From a virus: 21,978 nucleotides of DNA. Below, one piece after another: positions 19,020 to 21,978 of the stretch. The stretch's first letter is position 1, and each line of letters opens with the position of its first letter. Under the pieces are notes generated by a model. That model was not told the DNA's origin. It made no database searches and saw nothing but the letters and a program-made list of their open reading frames with translations. The translations under genes and the position numbers were made by a program. Location: the IMG/VR virus record IMGVR_UViG_3300010354_000774, positions 1-21,978 of that record, one strand, 5' to 3'.

Positions 19020-19288
19020 TTTTTCTTTTTCTGTATGTCGTAAAAAGCAGAACTTTGCGCATGTTGCGTATAACCAAACTTATCTAGCCAGTTATCTTCA
19101 TGTTCAGGATTCTTAAATGCTCTAACAGTTTTAAATGCGTCCATCATTAATGCCACTTTATACGGCTCAATTGGTTCAACGCCTAATAATGCGCCCCATA
19201 TTTTGCCAATGACTAAAAAATTAGAATAAAAGTCACCGTGATACATGTCGCGTTGCTCAAGAATTTCTTTTATTTTTTGTTCGGACAC
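19016..19288 (-). CDS. DUF6378-like phage protein
   Basis: The product, about 90 residues from GTG 19288, follows the pattern of a small phage family: EILEQRDMYHGDF, then IWGALLGVEPIEPYKVALMM, DAFKTVRAFKNPEHEDNWLD and KFGYTQHA. GTG is preferred to the TTG two codons up because AAAGG then has proper spacing. It overlaps the preceding gene by 19 bases and the metallophosphoesterase start by 4. The helical fold resembles all-alpha nucleotide-pyrophosphohydrolase-like proteins, but catalysis is unproven. Confidence 0.75.
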   Translation of the reverse strand: MSEQKIKEILEQRDMYHGDFYSNFLVIGKIWGALLGVEPIEPYKVALMMDAFKTVRAFKNPEHEDNWLDKFGYTQHAQSSAFYDIQKKKK

Positions 19289-19503
19289 CGACAAATGCCT
19301 TTTCTATGTTGAGCAATACTTATTTCCGCTATGCGCCAGCCTTCTTTACGTAAGGCAGAGGCAAGTGTTACATCAGGCACTTTATTATCAAGTGCTTTTA
19401 ATAACGCTTTTTTATCTTCATCATTTAGATTATTAATTAACTTAGCAAAAGGGCATACGCCACTATTGTGCTTGAATTCCTCAATAGACTTTTCTAAAGA
19501 CAT
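19270..19503 (-). CDS. Small DNA-binding-like protein
   Basis: From ATG 19503 the 77-residue product reads MSLEKSIEEFKHNSGVCPFA, then DKKALLKALDNKVPDVTLAS, and ends with ALRKEGWRIAEISIAQHRKG and CRCPNKK. The pattern CPFA plus a helix-turn-helix and HRKGICRC resembles small phage DNA-binding proteins that I recall from actinophages. Neither the ATG nor the TTG at 19521 has a good ribosome site, so the start is uncertain. Confidence 0.7.
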   Translation of the reverse strand: MSLEKSIEEFKHNSGVCPFAKLINNLNDEDKKALLKALDNKVPDVTLASALRKEGWRIAEISIAQHRKGICRCPNKK

Positions 19504-19544
19504 AGCAGAAGAATACCGCAAAGACCGCCAAAAATGTGTATGGC

Positions 19545-19934
19545 TTAGCCTTTACTTAAACAAGTTAAGCAAATTCTTCCGCGTTTATTTGGCAAGCGTT
19601 TGGTGTTTGTTGGTGTGTATTCATGCCCATTTTTACAATGTGTGCGAGCGCGCCGCTTTTTGGCATATAAAGACCGCTCAATGTTTTGTGATTGCGGTAT
19701 GGCTTGTAAATGATTTGGATTCACACAACTTGGTTGGCGGCAAATGTGGTCTATGACTAATCCATTGGGTATCTCGCCTTTGTAATGGCGATAAGACCAT
19801 CTATGTGCTGTAACAGTTTTACGTCCAAAGTCCGTAAAAACGCCGTAGCCGCTTTTTAACTTACTTGCCTGCCAAATCCAGCAACCATTCTCATCTAGTC
19901 TGTATTTGGCTGTAAATCGCTCTAATAGGGTCAT
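19545..19934 (-). CDS. HNH homing-type endonuclease
   Basis: This 129-residue protein opens with ENGCWIWQASKLKSGYGVF, typical of stand-alone phage HNH enzymes, followed by AHRWSYRHYKGEIPNGLVID and HICRQPSCVNPNHLQAI, which carry the catalytic His and the Cys/His zinc site. A C-terminal block (THCKNGHEYTPTNT, later RICLTC) forms a second metal knuckle common in this group. GAGG precedes the ATG. Such genes spread as selfish elements between phages; it lies between the lysis cassette and the metallophosphoesterase operon. Confidence 0.92.
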   Translation of the reverse strand: MTLLERFTAKYRLDENGCWIWQASKLKSGYGVFTDFGRKTVTAHRWSYRHYKGEIPNGLVIDHICRQPSCVNPNHLQAIPQSQNIERSLYAKKRRARTHCKNGHEYTPTNTKRLPNKRGRICLTCLSKG

Positions 19935-19949
19935 TTGCGCCTCACCTGT

Positions 19950-19982
19950 GCCAGCGACAGGCTTCCCCTTCCTGCCGCTGGC
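19950..19982 (-). terminator. Strong hairpin between holin-like and HNH genes
   Basis: On the minus strand GCCAGCGGCAGG pairs with CCTGTCGCTGGC over 12 positions, one being a G-U pair, with a 9-nt loop. On the plus strand the same position would be an A-C mismatch, which favours a function in the leftward transcript. There is no T-run after it, so it may be a processing or stabilising structure and not a true terminator. It precedes the HNH start by 16 bases. Confidence 0.5.
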
Positions 19983-20014
19983 TCAGCGTTATTTAGTTGT
20001 AACGGATATGCCGT

Positions 20015-20203
20015 TTAGAACGCACCCTTGCCAAAAGCAGGGTCGTTTGGATTGACGGCACGAGCCGCTGGTCCAATTACGGCGATTAGCGCACCAAGAA
20101 GAATCTTCTTAGTGTCTGTTTCGCCCTGTGAAACAGCAAATGCCACTACTGCCGCAAATGTGCGTAGATAGGAAGCAAGTGCCGCTTTTAATTGGTCGTT
20201 CAT
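20015..20203 (-). CDS. Putative holin-like membrane protein
   Basis: The 62-residue product begins MNDQLKAALASYLRTFAAVV and has hydrophobic stretches at about 12-25 (YLRTFAAVVAFAVS) and 33-46 (ILLGALIAVIGPAA), then ends NPNDPAFGKGAF. A short protein with two hydrophobic segments next to the endolysin suggests a holin, and the PNDPAFGKG end is typical of a group of small phage membrane proteins. AAGGAG precedes the ATG. The holin call is an inference from size and position. Confidence 0.65.
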   Translation of the reverse strand: MNDQLKAALASYLRTFAAVVAFAVSQGETDTKKILLGALIAVIGPAARAVNPNDPAFGKGAF

Positions 20204-20211
20204 GTTTCTCC

Positions 20212-20670
20212 TTATGGTCGGGCTACTGCCATAACAAGAGAGTAGGCGCGTTTCTTACGATAAACGCCATCTCCGTTACTTTGGGAGCCTTTTGTATCTG
20301 CGGCAGTATTACCCTCAATACACCACAAATACTTGCCGTTATTTTTAACGACAATACCTACATGGTCGGGCTGTGCGTCATCATCAAATTGAAAAAAAAC
20401 AATATCGCCAGCCTGTGCTTGTCCGATTGGAACTAACTTGTTTTTCTTGGCGAACCATTTTAAACCAGCGTCACAACTGGCAAATCCTTTTCTAGTTGAA
20501 GCCGCAACGCTAGAAGCAAGTCCAGCCTCGCTAAATACCCATGAAACAAACATGGCACACCACGGCTGATTATTCATGCTATACCACTTGCCATACATTG
20601 TGTCGTTATTTACGCCTTCTTGATAATCAATTTGCGAATTGGCAATATTTACTACTAATTCTTTACTCAT
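20212..20670 (-). CDS. CHAP-domain endolysin
   Basis: This 152-residue cysteine peptidase/amidase should cut host peptidoglycan at lysis. The CHAP catalytic residues are visible: Cys38 in QPWCAMFVSW, His103 in QPDHVGIV and the acidic/Asn site in WCIEGNT (119-122). There is no signal peptide and no clear separate cell-wall binding domain, so the enzyme is a single-domain type that needs a holin. CGAAAGG lies upstream of the ATG, which overlaps the stop of the previous gene. Flanked by two membrane proteins, it forms the lysis cassette. Confidence 0.92.
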   Translation of the reverse strand: MSKELVVNIANSQIDYQEGVNNDTMYGKWYSMNNQPWCAMFVSWVFSEAGLASSVAASTRKGFASCDAGLKWFAKKNKLVPIGQAQAGDIVFFQFDDDAQPDHVGIVVKNNGKYLWCIEGNTAADTKGSQSNGDGVYRKKRAYSLVMAVARP

Positions 20671-20894
20671 TAACGCGCCTTTCGTTTGACTAATAACAAA
20701 TAAATTTCATCAATACGTGATTCCAAATTATTCACTTTATTATCTATATCATTAACTTTATCTTTAATTGAACTGCCGCTATTTGGTTTCAATTCTGCCA
20801 AATAATGCTTTACAAGATGGCGAACACCAATAGCAAGTGCGCCGATTAGCGTTGTTACGCTGACCGCCAAGCCAGCCCAATCATTAGTGCTCAT
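20670..20894 (-). CDS. Membrane protein with coiled coil, possible second holin
   Basis: The 74-residue product has one hydrophobic helix (WAGLAVSVTTLIGALAIGV, about 6-24) and a charged C-terminal heptad region (KVNDIDNKVNNLESRIDEIY). One span plus a coiled coil resembles DUF2746-like or class III holin-like phage proteins next to endolysins. It overlaps the endolysin start by one base. GGACGTG precedes the ATG. Whether it is a holin, antiholin or spanin-like protein cannot be decided from the sequence. Confidence 0.7.
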   Translation of the reverse strand: MSTNDWAGLAVSVTTLIGALAIGVRHLVKHYLAELKPNSGSSIKDKVNDIDNKVNNLESRIDEIYLLLVKRKAR

Positions 20895-20895
20895 A

Positions 20896-21111
20896 TCACG
20901 TCCAAGTAATAATACGCACGGCGCCAGTGCTATCTACAATCTTTGCCTGATTGGTAGTTGTATTTAGCCACGCGTCACCGATACGTGGGTTTGTAGGGTC
21001 AGATGTTACCGCAGGAAATGTGAAACGTGTAGCAGTTTCAAGCAAACGCAAACGTTTTTCTAAATCCGCAAAAATAATTCGTAAATCCGCAGGTTGATTT
21101 ATGTATGCCAT
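20896..21111 (-). CDS. Small virion-associated protein (tail or fibre accessory, putative)
   Basis: The 71-residue product begins MAYINQPADLRIIFADLEKR with a leucine-rich coiled coil (LRLLETATRF) and then a short beta segment (SDPTNPRIGDAWLNTTTNQA, ending RIITWT). The DPTNPRIGDAWLNTTT pattern is often seen at the ends of phage tail-fibre or appendage proteins. GAGG precedes the ATG. It follows the large tail gene by seven bases, so a structural role is likely but not certain. Confidence 0.7.
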   Translation of the reverse strand: MAYINQPADLRIIFADLEKRLRLLETATRFTFPAVTSDPTNPRIGDAWLNTTTNQAKIVDSTGAVRIITWT

Positions 21112-21118
21112 AAACGCC

Positions 21119-21978
21119 TCAATTCGTAGTTTGCGTTAATGTTAATGTAACGCGTTCAGGGCCATTTTCACCAGGTTCAACATTTAAAGCAACAATTCTA
21201 TAAACTTGGTCTAACGTATTAGGAAAATTACTGTCAGTTATGCGAATACGTGCGTCATCGCCTATTCCATAAGTTCCAAATTGTGGCGTTTCATAGGCTG
21301 GAACTACAACTTTCATTGTTGTTGGCGGATAAGAAACGGCATTAACTTGTCCTAATGCCAACTGGTCTAAATAGGCTTGGTCTGTTACGTCAGAATAATT
21401 GCTTTGTTCTTCTAATAACGCCCAACCATCGGCATATTTTGTTGTATCTTCTTGAATTGATATTAATTTGCCTTCATTACTGCCTGCGCCTAGCGCATAA
21501 ACTTTATTTGCCGCAATTGCGCCATCTTCGGGATATTCGTATTCCACAATATTGCCCGGCATATCAAACATAATTGCTTCAGGATTGAATTGGTCATAAA
21601 CAGTTCCAATGCGTGGATAGCCAAGTGTTAATGTTTTACTTGGCTGACCTGAGCCGTTATACGCAACTGTAATATTAAAATCAAAACCATCTTCGGCGCG
21701 AGATAAATCTTGTAACGCATTGTAAATTGTTTTTAATTCATAGTTGTAATAATTACGCGATAATAAAATGCCTGAAGTTTCTGCGCCTATAGAAACGTTA
21801 ATATTGCCATAAGGCTGACCTTGCGCCCACGCCACTAGCGTTTGTGCAATAGATAACTGGTCTATATTGTTGAAAAATATATCTTGGCTTATTCGCCTGC
21901 GCTCAAAATAACTTTCAAATTCACGCGCACTTATATTTAATGTTTGCGTAGTTGAATTGTATGTTCTGCCCCATATAA
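21119..21978 (-). CDS. Minor tail protein, Gp37-like (5' end missing)
   Basis: The frame is open to the right edge, so the gene is truncated; a GTG at 21835 is internal. The visible 286 residues start IWGRTYNSTTQTLNISAREF, then ESYFERRRISQDIF and DQLSIAQTLVAWAQGQPYGN. They continue with beta-rich, Gly- and Pro-containing segments (PSKTLTLGYPRIG; VEPGENGPERVTLTLTQT) and stop at 21119. This matches the siphovirus Gp37-like minor tail proteins common in actinophages, placed at the tail tip. Lysis genes follow, as expected at the end of a tail module. Confidence 0.8.
   Translation of the reverse strand, partial: IWGRTYNSTTQTLNISAREFESYFERRRISQDIFFNNIDQLSIAQTLVAWAQGQPYGNINVSIGAETSGILLSRNYYNYELKTIYNALQDLSRAEDGFDFNITVAYNGSGQPSKTLTLGYPRIGTVYDQFNPEAIMFDMPGNIVEYEYPEDGAIAANKVYALGAGSNEGKLISIQEDTTKYADGWALLEEQSNYSDVTDQAYLDQLALGQVNAVSYPPTTMKVVVPAYETPQFGTYGIGDDARIRITDSNFPNTLDQVYRIVALNVEPGENGPERVTLTLTQTTN

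Noticed and set aside
1-21978. CRISPR array or insertion sequence
   Set aside because: No regularly spaced direct repeats of 20 bases or more and no transposase gene were seen.

Overview
This window looks like part of a tailed double-stranded DNA phage (siphovirus-type) genome or prophage. Almost every gene is on the minus strand, packed with short overlaps (TAATG, ATGA) and clear Shine-Dalgarno sites. The recurring site AGAAAGG matches the CCTTTCT end usual for actinobacterial 16S rRNA. The secreted lysozyme-like protein and the Gp37-like tail protein also resemble actinobacteriophage proteins. Base composition is moderate to AT-leaning. An actinobacterial, perhaps small-genome aquatic, host is an inference.

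Read in the direction of minus-strand transcription (right to left): a truncated tail protein and a small virion-type protein (21978-20896); a lysis cassette with a coiled-coil membrane protein, a CHAP endolysin and a holin-like protein (20894-20015); an HNH endonuclease and small genes up to a metallophosphoesterase (19934-17985). Next is a gene-poor control region (about 18000-16845) holding two small plus-strand genes, direct repeats, hairpins, a terminator and a ribozyme. Then comes a long early operon (16844-6525): small proteins, a DUF932-type protein, a Bet/RecT annealase, a Cas4/RecB-like nuclease, a replication-initiator-like protein with heptamer repeats inside its gene, a secreted lysozyme-like protein, a RusA resolvase, an HNH protein and SSB. 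Finally a ParB-like protein and an ABC-ATPase/GNAT fusion (candidate DNA modification pair) lead into the packaging and head module: TerS, TerL, portal, head morphogenesis protein and the start of the next gene at the left edge.

The most striking find is a pair of sequences on the minus strand (15724-15809 and 16869-16938) that match the hammerhead ribozyme core in its type II arrangement: GAAA, a closed stem III, GUC, a closed stem I with the same base-paired foot, then CUGAUGA or CUGACGA and a short stem II. Each lies about 55-60 nt upstream of an early-operon start codon and should cut the polycistronic early mRNA. A second find is a family of five hairpins with a conserved 13-nt loop (AGTTGTTTAATC-like) and different stems, four of them on the minus strand and close to gene ends. 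One is followed by a T-run like a terminator, and one sits inside stem III of a ribozyme.

At least four small CxxC-type (zinc-ribbon-like) proteins and a zinc-ribbon tail on TerL are also present. Functions of the small genes are mostly unknown, and none of the calls was tested by database search.
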